Assembly: GCF_905397395.1 (NCBI RefSeq)
Contig: NZ_CAJPVH010000014.1
Location: 1 to 64,000, forward strand
From: Cupriavidus campinensis
Lineage (GTDB): Bacteria; Pseudomonadota; Gammaproteobacteria; Burkholderiales; Burkholderiaceae
DNA: 64,000 nt
Reading direction: 5' to 3'
Shown here: piece after piece, positions 36,362 to 45,976 of the stretch
Numbering within the stretch: position 1 is the stretch's first letter
Layout of the letters: every line of letters begins with the position of its first letter
Program-made: the position numbers and the translations under genes
The notes under the pieces: generated by a model
What the model saw: only the letters and a program-made list of their open reading frames with translations
Databases searched by the model: none
What the model was told of the DNA's origin: nothing

Positions 36362-39300
36362 GTGAAGAAGCTTCTGATTGCAAATCGCGGCGAGATTGCG
36401 CTGCGTGTCCAGCGGGCGGCCCAGGATCTTGGCATCGCCACGGTGGCCGTCCACGCCGCCGACGACACCCAGTGCCGCCACCGCATGCTGGCCGACGAAT
36501 CGGTGGCGCTGCCCGGTTGCGGCCCGGCGGCCTATCTCGATATCGACGCGATGCTCGACGCCGCGCGCGCCAGCGGCGCCGATGCGATCCACCCCGGCTA
36601 CGGCTTCCTGAGCGAGCGCGCCGACTTTGCGCAGGCATGTGCGGATGCGGGCATCCTCTTCGTCGGCCCTACGCCCGAGCAGCTCGGGCTGTTCGGCGAC
36701 AAGGGACGCGCGCTGGCGCTGGCGGCGCAGTGCGACGTGCCGGTCATGCCGGCCACGCCGGGCGGGGCCACCCTCGACGCCATCACCGCGTTCTTCCACG
36801 CCCAGCACGGCAACGGGATCGTGCTGAAGGCCGTGGGCGGCGGTGGTGGGCGCGGCATGCGCATCGTGCGGGAGGCGCAGGGGCTCGCGGAAGCCTACGC
36901 GCGCTGCCGTTCCGAGGCGCGCAGCGCCTTCGGCGTGGACCAGATCTACGCGGAACGGCTGGTGGAACGCGCGCGCCACATCGAAGTACAGATCGTTGGC
37001 GATGGGCGCGACGTGGTGGCGCTGGGCGAGCGCGACTGCACGCTGCAGCGGCGCTTCCAGAAGCTGGTCGAGATCGCGCCGAGCCCGGTACTCACGGCGG
37101 GCCTGCGCGAGCGTATCCTCCATGCCGCCACGGTGATGGCGCGCGAGGTGGGCTACCGCAGCCTTGGGACGTTCGAGTTCCTCGTGGAGACCACGGAGGC
37201 CGGCGAGCCGCGCGGCTTCGTCTTTATCGAAGCCAACCCGCGTCTCCAGGTGGAGCACACGATCACCGAGCAGGTGACCGGCGTGGATCTGGTGGCGACG
37301 CAGCTTGCCCTTGCCCAGGGGCGCTCGCTGCGCGAGGCGGGGCTCGACCCGCAGGCGCCGCCGGCACCGCGCGGCTTTGCCATCCAGCTGCGGATCAATG
37401 CCGAGGCCACCGACGCCCAGGGTTTCGCGCGGCCCGCGCAGGGCCGGCTCGAGCGCTTCGATCCGCCCAGCGGCCCGGACGTGCGCGTGGATACCCACGG
37501 CTATACCGGCTATGCCCCGCCGCCCGGCTATGACTCGCTGCTGGCCAAGCTCATCGTCACCGCCGCCGCGCCGCGCTTCGACGACGCGGTACGGCGTCTG
37601 CGCCGCGCGCTGGCCGAGTTCCGCATCGACGGCGTGCCGACCAATATCAACTTGTTGCGGGCGCTGGTCGCGCGCGAGGACTTCGCCACGCAGCACGTGC
37701 ATACGCGCCATTTCGAGGCGATCCTGCCGGAACTGCTGGAGCACGCGAAACGCATCGCTGCCACGGCTGCCACCCGCGATGCCACGAGCGGCCAGCCTGC
37801 CGGCGTACCGGCCAGTGCGCTGGCAGCGGGCAGCGAAGCAGCGCCCGGCGAAGGCCTCATCGCCATCCGCGCGCCGATGAACGGGCGCGTGGTCGAGATG
37901 CGCGTCAACGAGGACGCCATCGTGCAGCCGGGCCAGACCGTGGCCATCCTCGACGCCATGAAGATGGAGCACACCATCGTCGCCGAAGCCGCCGGCCGCG
38001 TGATCGACGTGCGCCTTGGGGCCGGCGCCCAGACCACCGAGAACCAGATCCTGCTGGTGCTGGAGCCGATGGAAACCACCGGGGCGCAGCAGCACCGCAC
38101 GGCAGGCGCCGATCCGCGCGCGGTGCGGCCAGACCTGCAACGCGTGTTCGACCGCGACGCCTACCTCGCCGACACCGCCCGCCCTGACGCCGTGGCCAAG
38201 CGCCACGCCCGTGGCCAGCGCACCGCGCGCGAGAACGTGGCGGACCTGTGCGATGCCGACAGCTTCGTCGAGTACGGCGCCTACGCGGTGGCGGCGCAGG
38301 CCAGCCGGCGCAGCGCCGAGGACCTGATCGCCAACACCCCTGCCGATGGCCTGATCACCGGCACGGGGCGCGTCAACGGCGCCCGCTTCGCACCCGAGGC
38401 AGCCCGCTGCGCGGTGCTGGCCTATGACGCCACCGTGCTGGCCGGCACGCAGGGCAAGCGCAACCACATCAAGACCGACCGCATCCTGCAAGTCGCCGCC
38501 GACCAGAAGCTGCCCACGGTGATCTTTGCCGAAGGCGGCGGCGGCCGGCCCGGCGACGTCGATTTCCCGACCGTGGCCGGCCTCTACCAGCCCTCGTTCG
38601 CGGCATTCGCCAGCCTGAGCGGCGAAGTGCCGGTGATCGGCATCGCGGCGGGCCGCTGCTTTGCCGGCAATGCCGCGCTGCTCGGCTGCTGCGACGTGAT
38701 CATCGCCACGCGCGATGCCAACATCGGCATGGCGGGCCCGGCGATGATCGAGGGCGGCGGGCTGGGCGTGTACCGCCCCGAGGACATCGGCCCCGCTGCG
38801 GTGCAGTACCAGAACGGCGTAGTGGACCTGCTCGTCGACGACGAGGCCGCTGCCGTGCAGGCCGCCAAGCACTACCTGTCGATGTTCCAGGGCCGCACGC
38901 GCGACTGGCAGGCCCCGGGCCCGCTGCTGCTGCGCGGCGTGGTGCCGGAAAACCGCCTGCGCGTGTACGACACGCGCGCGGCCATGCAGGGCATTGCGGA
39001 CGTGGACAGCCTGCTGGAACTACGCGCCGGGTACGGCACCGGCGTGCATACGGCGCTCGCGCGCATCGAGGGGCGCCCGGTCGGCATCGTCGCCAACAAC
39101 CCGCGCCACCTCGGCGGCGCCATCGATGTGGACGCCGCCGACAAGGCCGCGCGCTTCATGCAACTGTGCGACACGCACGGGCTGCCCATCGTCTCCCTGA
39201 TCGACACACCGGGCTTCATGGTCGGCCCCGAGATCGAGGCGCGCGCGCAGGTGCGGCACGTGTCCCGCCTGTTCGTGCTGGGCGCCAAGCTGCGCGTGCC

Positions 39301-39667
39301 GTTCATGGCCGTGGTGCTGCGCAAGGGCTACGGACTCGGCGCGATGGCGATGGCAGCCGGCGGCTTCCGCGCGCCGGCCTTCACGATCTCCTGGCCCACC
39401 GGCGAGTTCGGCGGCATGGGGATCGAGGGCGCCGTGCGGCTCGGCTTCCGCAAGGAACTCGAAGCGCTGCCCGAAGGCCCCGAGCGCGACGCGCTCTACC
39501 AACAGCTGGTGGCGCAGATGTATGAGCGCGGCCACGCGATCAACGCCGCCGCCGGGCTGGAGATCGACGCCGTGATCGATCCCGCCGAGACACGCCGCTG
39601 GCTGCTGGCGGGACTGGAGCCCGCCCCGCGCGACACCCCGCCGCGCCGCTACGTAGACGCCTGGTAA
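36362..39667 (+). CDS. Single-chain biotin-dependent acyl-CoA carboxylase (BC-BCCP-CT fusion)
   Basis: An 1101-residue enzyme with all three parts on one chain. Residues 1-455 are biotin carboxylase (KKLLIANRGEIALRVQRAAQ at the start, ATP loop KAVGGGGGRGMRIV, IEANPRLQVEHTITEQVTG). Residues about 495-567 are the biotin carrier with AMKMEH and biotinyl Lys534. Residues about 590-1090 are the carboxyltransferase (GTQGKRNHIKTDR, FAEGGGGRPGDVDFPT, PGFMVGPEIEARAQVRHVS). The usual two-subunit acyl-CoA carboxylases split these parts. The order fits the LCC (long-chain acyl-CoA carboxylase) type. The start is GTG at 36362 because BC proteins begin just there; no good ribosome site is seen. An AMP-forming ligase follows 55 bp later and may supply the acyl-CoA. 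The substrate is not predictable. Confidence 0.9.
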   Translation: MKKLLIANRGEIALRVQRAAQDLGIATVAVHAADDTQCRHRMLADESVALPGCGPAAYLDIDAMLDAARASGADAIHPGYGFLSERADFAQACADAGILFVGPTPEQLGLFGDKGRALALAAQCDVPVMPATPGGATLDAITAFFHAQHGNGIVLKAVGGGGGRGMRIVREAQGLAEAYARCRSEARSAFGVDQIYAERLVERARHIEVQIVGDGRDVVALGERDCTLQRRFQKLVEIAPSPVLTAGLRERILHAATVMAREVGYRSLGTFEFLVETTEAGEPRGFVFIEANPRLQVEHTITEQVTGVDLVATQLALAQGRSLREAGLDPQAPPAPRGFAIQLRINAEATDAQGFARPAQGRLERFDPPSGPDVRVDTHGYTGYAPPPGYDSLLAKLIVTAAAPRFDDAVRRLRRALAEFRIDGVPTNINLLRALVAREDFATQHVHTRHFEAILPELLEHAKRIAATAATRDATSGQPAGVPASALAAGSEAAPGEGLIAIRAPMNGRVVEMRVNEDAIVQPGQTVAILDAMKMEHTIVAEAAGRVIDVRLGAGAQTTENQILLVLEPMETTGAQQHRTAGADPRAVRPDLQRVFDRDAYLADTARPDAVAKRHARGQRTARENVADLCDADSFVEYGAYAVAAQASRRSAEDLIANTPADGLITGTGRVNGARFAPEAARCAVLAYDATVLAGTQGKRNHIKTDRILQVAADQKLPTVIFAEGGGGRPGDVDFPTVAGLYQPSFAAFASLSGEVPVIGIAAGRCFAGNAALLGCCDVIIATRDANIGMAGPAMIEGGGLGVYRPEDIGPAAVQYQNGVVDLLVDDEAAAVQAAKHYLSMFQGRTRDWQAPGPLLLRGVVPENRLRVYDTRAAMQGIADVDSLLELRAGYGTGVHTALARIEGRPVGIVANNPRHLGGAIDVDAADKAARFMQLCDTHGLPIVSLIDTPGFMVGPEIEARAQVRHVSRLFVLGAKLRVPFMAVVLRKGYGLGAMAMAAGGFRAPAFTISWPTGEFGGMGIEGAVRLGFRKELEALPEGPERDALYQQLVAQMYERGHAINAAAGLEIDAVIDPAETRRWLLAGLEPAPRDTPPRRYVDAW

Positions 39668-39722
39668 CCCCCGGGGAAGCCCCCTTCCCCTGCGCTTGTT
39701 CGTCCAACGCCCCGGAGACACG

Positions 39723-41444
39723 ATGGAAGAGACCGCCTTCTTTGCCGACCTGGACGCCCGCCACGCCCGCATCTGGCCGGCGGGCCTGCCCACCGCGCCG
39801 CACTACCCGCACGGCGAGATCGGCCTGGGTGACACCCTGCGCGCCTGGGCGCGCGTGCAGCCAGACCGCCCGGCGCTGGTCTACTACGGCACCACGCTCA
39901 CCTATGCCGAACTCGACGACCTCAGCGAACGCTGCGCGGAGTTGCTGCGCGGCCACGGCGCGGGACCGGGCGAGCGCGTGGCCGTGCTGCTCGGCAACTG
40001 CCCGCAGTTCCATATCGTGTTCTACGCGATCCTCAAGATTGGCGCGGTGTACGTGCCGGTCAACCCGCTGTTCAAGGAACACGAGCTGGCCTACGAACTG
40101 AACGATGCCGGCGCCACCACCGTCATCGCCCTCGATTCGCTGGTGCCGATGCTGATGGCCGTGAAGGCGCAGACGCCCGTGGCCACGGTGTTCCGCACCG
40201 CGCCGGGCGAGTTCCTGCCGGCCGAGCCCACGCTGCCGGTGCCGGCCGGACTGGGCGCGCCGCCCGTCGAGCACGCCGGCACCATCGACCTGATGACCGC
40301 CGTGCGCCTGTGCACGGGCAACGTGCGCGACGCGCAGGTGGACCTGGACGCCCTGGCGGCGCTCAACTACACCGGCGGCACCACCGGCATGCCCAAAGGC
40401 TGCATGCATACGCAGCGGGACATGCTGTACACCGCCGCTGCCTCGCTGGCGGTGGCCAGCGGGCAGGCGGGCCGCGACCCGGCCCAGCCCTCACCGGACG
40501 TGATGCTGAATTTCCTGCCGATGTTCTGGATCGCCGGTGAGAACCTCGGCCTGATCTACCCGATCTTCAGCGGCGCCACGCTGGTGCTGCTGGCGCGCTG
40601 GGACCCCGCGGCGGTGATGGCCGCCGTGGAGCGCTACCGCGTGAACCGGACCTTCATGGTGGTGGACAGCATCGTCGAACTGCTCCAGCACCCGGACCTC
40701 CCCCGGCACGACCTGCGCACGCTGCAACACACGCGCGTGGCGTCGTTCATCCGCAAGCTCACGCCAGACCTGCGCCGCCAGTGGCTGGCGCTGACCGGCG
40801 GCATCCTGGCCGAAGGCGCCTGGGGCATGACCGAGACCCACACCAGCGACACCTTCACCACCGGCATGCAGACCGACGACATGGACCTGCACGGCCGCCC
40901 GATCTTCGTGGGCCTGCCCGTGCCCGGCACCCGCATCAAGATCTGCGATTTCGAGACCGGCGCAGTGCTGCCGGTGGGCGGGGAAGGCGAGATCGTGGTC
41001 AGCACGCCCTCGCTGTTCAAGGGCTACTGGGGCCGCCCGGAGGCCAACGCCGAGGTGTTCCGCAACGGCTGGTTCCATACCGGCGACATCGGCGCCTATG
41101 ACGAGGCCGGCTATCTCCACTTCCTCGGCCGGCGCAAGGAGATGATCAAGGTGCGCGGCATGAGCGTGTTTCCGTCCGAGCTGGAAGTGCTGCTGGGCCG
41201 GCATCCGGCTGTGCTCGGCTCGGCCGTGGTGCCGCGCCCCGATCCGGAGCGCGGGCAGGTGCCAGTGGCATTCATCCGGCTGCGCCCCGAGCATGCCGCC
41301 GTCTCCGGCGACGACCTCCTTACCTGGTGCCGGGAGCATATGGCGAGCTACAAGGTGCCGGAGATCCGCGTGGTGGCGGAGCTGCCGATGACGGCCACCG
41401 GCAAGGTCCGCAAGGTGGAACTGCAGGCGCAGCTCGAACAGTAG
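39723..41444 (+). CDS. AMP-forming acyl-CoA synthetase (ligase)
   Basis: A 573-residue enzyme of the ANL superfamily that makes acyl-CoA from acid, ATP and CoA. The P-loop is LNYTGGTTGMPKGCMH, the A5 region GAWGMTETHTSDT, A7 GWFHTGDIGAYDEAGYLHFL, A8 GRRKEMIKVRGMSVFPSELE and the A10 lysine MTATGKVRKVEL. GGAG lies 6-9 bases before the ATG. It is between the carboxylase and a Bug gene, so probably activates the acid that this Bug binds before carboxylation. The acid side chain is not predictable from sequence alone. Confidence 0.92.
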   Translation: MEETAFFADLDARHARIWPAGLPTAPHYPHGEIGLGDTLRAWARVQPDRPALVYYGTTLTYAELDDLSERCAELLRGHGAGPGERVAVLLGNCPQFHIVFYAILKIGAVYVPVNPLFKEHELAYELNDAGATTVIALDSLVPMLMAVKAQTPVATVFRTAPGEFLPAEPTLPVPAGLGAPPVEHAGTIDLMTAVRLCTGNVRDAQVDLDALAALNYTGGTTGMPKGCMHTQRDMLYTAAASLAVASGQAGRDPAQPSPDVMLNFLPMFWIAGENLGLIYPIFSGATLVLLARWDPAAVMAAVERYRVNRTFMVVDSIVELLQHPDLPRHDLRTLQHTRVASFIRKLTPDLRRQWLALTGGILAEGAWGMTETHTSDTFTTGMQTDDMDLHGRPIFVGLPVPGTRIKICDFETGAVLPVGGEGEIVVSTPSLFKGYWGRPEANAEVFRNGWFHTGDIGAYDEAGYLHFLGRRKEMIKVRGMSVFPSELEVLLGRHPAVLGSAVVPRPDPERGQVPVAFIRLRPEHAAVSGDDLLTWCREHMASYKVPEIRVVAELPMTATGKVRKVELQAQLEQ

Positions 41445-41476
41445 GCCCGGAACAACAAGATCAAGAGGAGACACCC

Positions 41477-42469
41477 ATGAACACGCCGCGACGCACCCTG
41501 CTCAAACTGTCCGCCGCCACGCTCGGCGGCCTGGCCCTCGGCCGCCCCGCCTGGGCGCAGCAGCCCGCCTCCACGGCGCCCAGCGGCCCGATCCGGATCG
41601 TGCTGCCCTACCCGCCCGGCGGCTCCACGGACGCCATCACGCGCTTTATCGCGGACAAGCTCGGCGCCTCGCTGAAGACCAGCGTGATCGTGGACAACCG
41701 CCCCGGCGCAGCCGGCATGATCGGCGCGGCAGCCGTGGCCTCGGCGGCGCCGGACGGGCGCACGCTGCTGTTCACCAACACCGCGCTGATCCAGAGCCCC
41801 CTGATCCAGCCGCAGCCGCTCTACAACCCGATGACCGATTTCGAGCCGCTGACGCTGGTGGCCGATGCCGCGCAGGTCTTCGTCGCCAGCGATGCCACGC
41901 CGGCCAAAACGCTGGCGGAGTACGTCGAGTACGCGCGCCAGAACCCCGGCTCGGCCTACGGCAGCCTCGGCGTGGGCTCCACCGGCCATCTGTACGGCGA
42001 ACTGCTCAAACGCAAGGCCAACCTCAACATCGTGCACGCGGCGTACAAGGGCGACACCGCCGCCATCGCGGATCTGCTCGCCAAGCAGTTGCCCGCCGGC
42101 TTCGTCTCCACGGTGATGGCCAAGACCTATGGCGACGCCGGCCGGATCAAGGTGCTCGCCACGCTGGGACCGGCGCGCGTGCCGTCCATGCCGAACGTGC
42201 CGACCTTTACCGAAGCCGGCTTCACGGGCTTCGAGTCGATCGGCTGGATCGGCATGCTGGCCCCGGCCAAAACGCCCGCCCCGCTGGTGCAGCGGCTGTC
42301 CGCCGAGATCGCGACCATCGTCAAGTCCCCGGCCGGCGCCAGGATGCTGGCGGATAGCGGCATGCTGCCGCGCGGCACCACGGCGCCGGAGTTTGGCGCC
42401 CTGCTCAAGCGCGACCAGCAGGTGTGGCAAGCGCTGGTCAGCCAGTCGGGGATCAAGGTGGCTTCGTAA
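41477..42469 (+). CDS. Bug/TctC-family periplasmic binding protein (ligase operon)
   Basis: A 330-residue protein with a signal carrying a twin-arginine-like start (MNTPRRTLLKLSAATLGGLA, cleavage probable after AWA). The body shows GPIRIVLPYPPGGSTDAITR, VIVDNRPGAAGMIGAAAVAS and VHAAYKGDTAAIADLLAKQL. GAGGAG stands 7-12 bases before the ATG. It is the third gene of the carboxylase-ligase run (33 bp after the ligase). The RR motif suggests possible Tat export, unlike the Sec-type signals of the other Bug proteins here. Confidence 0.92.
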   Translation: MNTPRRTLLKLSAATLGGLALGRPAWAQQPASTAPSGPIRIVLPYPPGGSTDAITRFIADKLGASLKTSVIVDNRPGAAGMIGAAAVASAAPDGRTLLFTNTALIQSPLIQPQPLYNPMTDFEPLTLVADAAQVFVASDATPAKTLAEYVEYARQNPGSAYGSLGVGSTGHLYGELLKRKANLNIVHAAYKGDTAAIADLLAKQLPAGFVSTVMAKTYGDAGRIKVLATLGPARVPSMPNVPTFTEAGFTGFESIGWIGMLAPAKTPAPLVQRLSAEIATIVKSPAGARMLADSGMLPRGTTAPEFGALLKRDQQVWQALVSQSGIKVAS

Positions 42470-42530
42470 GGCCACGCTGTAAGCCCGCGTCTCCCGATAT
42501 ACTCCCCGGATCGTTTCGGGGAGAGCACGC

Positions 42531-43430
42531 GTGGATCGATTGCAGGCCATGAAGACCTTTGTCACCGTGGTGGAAAGCGGAGGCTTCACCGCGGCCGCGC
42601 GCAAGCTCGATATTTCGCTGTCGGTGGTCAGCCGCATCGTCACCGACCTCGAAGCCCACCTGGGCGTGCGGCTGCTCACGCGCACCACGCGGCTGGTGCG
42701 TCCCACGGACACCGGCGCCGCCTACTACGAGAACTGCCGGCGCATCCTGGCCGAGATCGACGAGGCCGAACTGGCCACCACGGGCGCACACCTGGCGCCG
42801 CGCGGGCAGTTGTCGATCACGGCGTCGGTGCTGTTCGGGCGCCGTTTCGTCACGCCGATCGTGGTCGAGTACCTGCGGCGCTACCCGGAGGTGGACGTCA
42901 ACTGCCTGTTTATCGACCGCATCGTCAATTTCGTGGACGAGGGCATCGACGTCGGCATCCGCATTGGCGACCTGCCCGCCTCCTCGCTCCAGGCGGTGGC
43001 GGTCGGCCATGTGCGGCGCGTGGTCTGCGCGTCGCCCGCCTACCTGGCGCGGCAAGGCGTGCCGGCAAAGCCGGCGGACCTGGCGGCGCACACCGTGATC
43101 CAGACCACCGGCATCTCCACCCTGCCGGAATGGCGCTTCCTGACCGGCGGCGAGATCACGCCCACGCGGCTCTCCCCGCGCATGGCCACTACCACCAACG
43201 ATTCCGCCATCGCGGCGGCCGTGGACGGCTTCGGGCTGGCGCGCGTGCTCTCGTACCAGATTGCCGATGAACTGCGCGACGGCCGCCTGCAGATCGTGAT
43301 GGCGGACTTCGAGCCGGCGCCGCTGCCGATCAACGTGATCCATCGCGAGGGCCGCCACGCGATGCACAAGGTGCGCGCCTTCCTGGACCTCGCCATCGAG
43401 ACCCTGCGCGCCGCGCCGTCCCTGCGCTAG
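42531..43430 (+). CDS. LysR-family regulator (CrgA-like group)
   Basis: A 299-residue regulator starting with GTG (MDRLQAMKTFVTVVESGGFT) and typical DNA-binding helices ARKLDISLSVVSRIVTDLEA and HLGVRLLTRTTRLVRPTDTG. The effector domain begins GQLSITASVLFGRRFVTPI and ends with the IHREGRHAMHKVRAFLDLA pattern of the CrgA group. It follows the Bug gene by about 60 bp on the same strand and could control it, though regulation in trans is also possible. Confidence 0.9.
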   Translation: MDRLQAMKTFVTVVESGGFTAAARKLDISLSVVSRIVTDLEAHLGVRLLTRTTRLVRPTDTGAAYYENCRRILAEIDEAELATTGAHLAPRGQLSITASVLFGRRFVTPIVVEYLRRYPEVDVNCLFIDRIVNFVDEGIDVGIRIGDLPASSLQAVAVGHVRRVVCASPAYLARQGVPAKPADLAAHTVIQTTGISTLPEWRFLTGGEITPTRLSPRMATTTNDSAIAAAVDGFGLARVLSYQIADELRDGRLQIVMADFEPAPLPINVIHREGRHAMHKVRAFLDLAIETLRAAPSLR

Positions 43431-43553
43431 GGCGGCTCGGCAGGCGGCAACCCGGCATTCTTCGCGTTGGCGCAAGAGTGCCTTCTGGCGGCGGCGGTTT
43501 TTCGTGCGCTGGAAGGCACCTATAGTCGGAAGCATCCCCAACCAGGATCCGAC

Positions 43554-44165
43554 ATGAAACTGTACGCCTACCCCCTCTCCGGCCACTCCCACCGCGTTCG
43601 GCTGTTCCTCGGCCTGATCGGCCAGCCGGTCGATCTCATCGACGTGGACCTGCGCGCCGGTGCGCACAAGACGCCCGAATTCCTGGCCCTGAACCCGTTC
43701 GGCCAGGTGCCGGTACTGGTGGACGGCGACACCGTGCTGCCGGACTCCAACGCAATCATGGTCTATCTGGCCAAGACGCTGGGCCGCACTGACTGGCTCC
43801 CTGAGACCCCCGCCGGCGCCGCCGCCGTGCAGCGCTGGCTGTCCGTGGCGGCGGGCGACCTCGCGGCCGGGCCGGCCTCGGCACGGCTGATTACCGTGTT
43901 CGGCGCGCCGCTGAACAGCGAGCAGGTCATTGCCCGGGCGCATCTGGTGCTGGGCCGCATGGACCGCGCGCTGGCCGGCCGCCAGTGGATTGCCGCCGAT
44001 CAGCCGACGATTGCCGACGTGGCGCTGTACAGCTACACCGCCAGCGCGCCCGAAGGCTTTGTGGACTTGGCCGACTACGCCCACGTGCGGCAATGGCTGG
44101 CCCGCGTGGAAGCGCTGCCCGGATTCGTGCCGTTCCAGAAGACCGCCGTCGGGCTCGCCGCCTGA
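43554..44165 (+). CDS. Glutathione S-transferase
   Basis: A 203-residue protein. The N-terminal thioredoxin-like domain is [20 protein letters not shown] then [20 protein letters not shown], with cis-Pro and the Asp/Ser that hold glutathione. The C-terminal helical domain contains [17 protein letters not shown], the N-capping box region of GSTs. The serine in LSGHSHR is the probable catalytic residue. AGGA is 6-9 bases before the ATG at 43554. It stands just before a flavin-binding protein gene, so the two may act together in detoxification. Confidence 0.9.
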   Translation: MKLYAYPLSGHSHRVRLFLGLIGQPVDLIDVDLRAGAHKTPEFLALNPFGQVPVLVDGDTVLPDSNAIMVYLAKTLGRTDWLPETPAGAAAVQRWLSVAAGDLAAGPASARLITVFGAPLNSEQVIARAHLVLGRMDRALAGRQWIAADQPTIADVALYSYTASAPEGFVDLADYAHVRQWLARVEALPGFVPFQKTAVGLAA

Positions 44166-44201
44166 TTGCTGCCCCCGCTGTCCACCCTACCGGAGCCCAA
44201 C

Positions 44202-45152
44202 ATGCCCCCCCACGCCGCCCTCCTCCCCGATCTGCCCTGGCACACCGGCGAACGCCTGCTCCAGGCGCGCGCCGGCGTGCAGGCGCGCATGGCCGAGATC
44301 GGCCCGCGCGTGGTGCGGGACTACATGCCTGACCAGCACCGCGACTTCTTCGCCCAGCTGCCGCTGGTCGTGCTCGGCGCGGTGGCGCCGGATGGGCGGG
44401 TCTGGGCCACGCTGCGCGCCGGGGCGCCCGGCTTCCTGCACTCGCCGGACCCGCGCGCGCTGAACGTGGCGGTGGCGCGCGAGCCCGCCGACCCGGCCGA
44501 CGCCGGCATGGATGACGGCAACGCCCTCGGCCTGCTCGGCATCGACCCCATGACGCGGCGCCGCAACCGCATGAACGGCCGGGTGGAGCGCACCGGCCCG
44601 GACGGCTTCCGGCTGGCCGTGGGCCAGAGCTTCGGCAACTGCCCGCAGTACATCCAGCAGCGCGCGTTCGATTTCACGCGCGATCCCGGCGTGGCGGCCG
44701 ACCAGCCGCCGCAGGTCCTGCCCGCCCTGGACGAGCGGGCGCGCGCGCTGATCGCCGGCGCGGATACCTTCTTCGTGGCGTCTTACGTGGATCTGGCCGA
44801 TGGCAGCCGGCAGGTGGATGTGTCGCACCGGGGCGGGCCGCGCGGCTTCGTGCGGCTCGATGCGGACGGCGGGCTGACGATTCCTGACTTCTCGGGCAAC
44901 CGCTTCTTCAATACGCTCGGGAACCTGGCCGCCAACCCGATCGCCGGGCTGGCCTTCGTGGACTACACCACGGGCAACCTGCTCCAGCTCTCGGGCCGGG
45001 CCGAGGTGCTGACCGACTCCCCGGAGATCGCCCTACACCCGGGTTGGGAAGGCGCCGAGCGCCTCTGGCGCGTGATACCGGACCGCGTGATCTGGCGCGA
45101 GGCGGCGCTGCCGCTGGTCTGGCACGCCCCGGACGCTTTGCCCCGGCCATAG
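44202..45152 (+). CDS. Pyridoxamine 5'-phosphate oxidase family (flavin-binding) protein
   Basis: A 316-residue protein with two split-barrel FMN-binding-like segments. The N-terminal half has FFAQLPLVVLGAVAPDGRVW and LRAGAPGFLHSPDPRALNV, and the second has SYVDLADGSRQVDVSHRGG and PDFSGNRFFNTLGNLAANP. This layout is seen in proteins annotated as PPOX-type flavin-nucleotide-binding proteins. CGGAG is 7-11 bases before the ATG. It follows the GST gene by 36 bp. Its substrate is not known; it may be a flavin reductase or a binding protein. Confidence 0.82.
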   Translation: MPPHAALLPDLPWHTGERLLQARAGVQARMAEIGPRVVRDYMPDQHRDFFAQLPLVVLGAVAPDGRVWATLRAGAPGFLHSPDPRALNVAVAREPADPADAGMDDGNALGLLGIDPMTRRRNRMNGRVERTGPDGFRLAVGQSFGNCPQYIQQRAFDFTRDPGVAADQPPQVLPALDERARALIAGADTFFVASYVDLADGSRQVDVSHRGGPRGFVRLDADGGLTIPDFSGNRFFNTLGNLAANPIAGLAFVDYTTGNLLQLSGRAEVLTDSPEIALHPGWEGAERLWRVIPDRVIWREAALPLVWHAPDALPRP

Positions 45153-45197
45153 CCCTGTGACACAATCGCGCGACGCCTGGCCCCGGAGTCCGCGATC

Positions 45198-45920
45198 ATG
45201 TCCCTGGAAGCGCTGCAAAACATCAATCCGCAATCGCTGCTCGATACCGCGATCAGCCTCGCCGCCGCGTTCGTGCTCGGCGGCATGATCGGCTACGAGC
45301 GCCAGTACCGCCAGCGCACGGCCGGGCTGCGCACCAACGTGCTGGTGGCCGTGGGTGCGGCCATCTTCGTGGATATGGCCAACCACCTTGCCGGCCACGA
45401 TGGGGCGGTGCGCGTGGTGGCCTACGTGGTGTCCGGCATCGGCTTCCTGGGCGCCGGCGTGATCATGCGCGAGGAAGGCAATGTGCGTGGCCTGAACACG
45501 GCGGCCACGCTGTGGGGGTCGGCGGCGGTCGGCGCGTGCGCCGGGGCGGACCTGATCATGGAGGCGGCTATCGGCGCGCTGTTCGTGCTGGCCGCCAACA
45601 CGCTGCTGCGGCCCGTGGTGGACCGCATCAACCGCCAGCCCATCGACACGCCCGCCGTGGAAGTCACCCATACCGTGCACGTGATTACCGCGCGCGAGCA
45701 CCAGAAACTCGCCATGCGGCTGCTGGAAGAAGCGCTGGAAGCGGCCGCCTACCCCACCCGCGACCTGGAGGTGCGGGCGTTCGGCGAACAGGATGTGGAG
45801 ATCGAAGCGGTGCTGGCCGCTGCGTCGGTGGATGGCGACGCGCTCGACGCGATGGTCGCCAGGCTGGGCGCCACGAGCGTGGTCAGCCAGGCCTTCTGGA
45901 GCGCCAGCACTACCGAGTAG
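45198..45920 (+). CDS. MgtC/SapB family membrane protein
   Basis: A 240-residue inner-membrane protein. The MgtC motif appears as [40 protein letters not shown] and [40 protein letters not shown], giving about four to five helices. A cytosolic C-terminal ACT-like domain ([20 protein letters not shown] onward) follows. MgtC proteins help growth in low magnesium and affect F-ATPase in some bacteria; the role here is only inferred. GGAG is upstream of the ATG. It converges with the GAF gene. Confidence 0.9.
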   Translation: MSLEALQNINPQSLLDTAISLAAAFVLGGMIGYERQYRQRTAGLRTNVLVAVGAAIFVDMANHLAGHDGAVRVVAYVVSGIGFLGAGVIMREEGNVRGLNTAATLWGSAAVGACAGADLIMEAAIGALFVLAANTLLRPVVDRINRQPIDTPAVEVTHTVHVITAREHQKLAMRLLEEALEAAAYPTRDLEVRAFGEQDVEIEAVLAAASVDGDALDAMVARLGATSVVSQAFWSASTTE

Positions 45921-45940
45921 CGGTGCCGGCGCCGGGGTTC

Positions 45941-45976
45941 GGCTGGCTCGGCGGCTGGCTCGGCGGCCGGCTCAGC
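45941..45976. repeat. 12-bp tandem repeat between convergent genes
   Basis: GGCTGGCTCGGC occurs at 45941-45952 and 45953-45964, with a degenerate third copy (GGCCGGCTCAGC, 45965-45976) and part of a fourth. It lies between the MgtC stop and the GAF stop and overlaps the latter's end. Probably a slippage product with no clear function. Confidence 0.7.

Noticed and set aside
36341-38872. 843-codon frame opposite the acyl-CoA carboxylase
   Set aside because: Composition shows it is a reverse-strand shadow of a strongly conserved enzyme.
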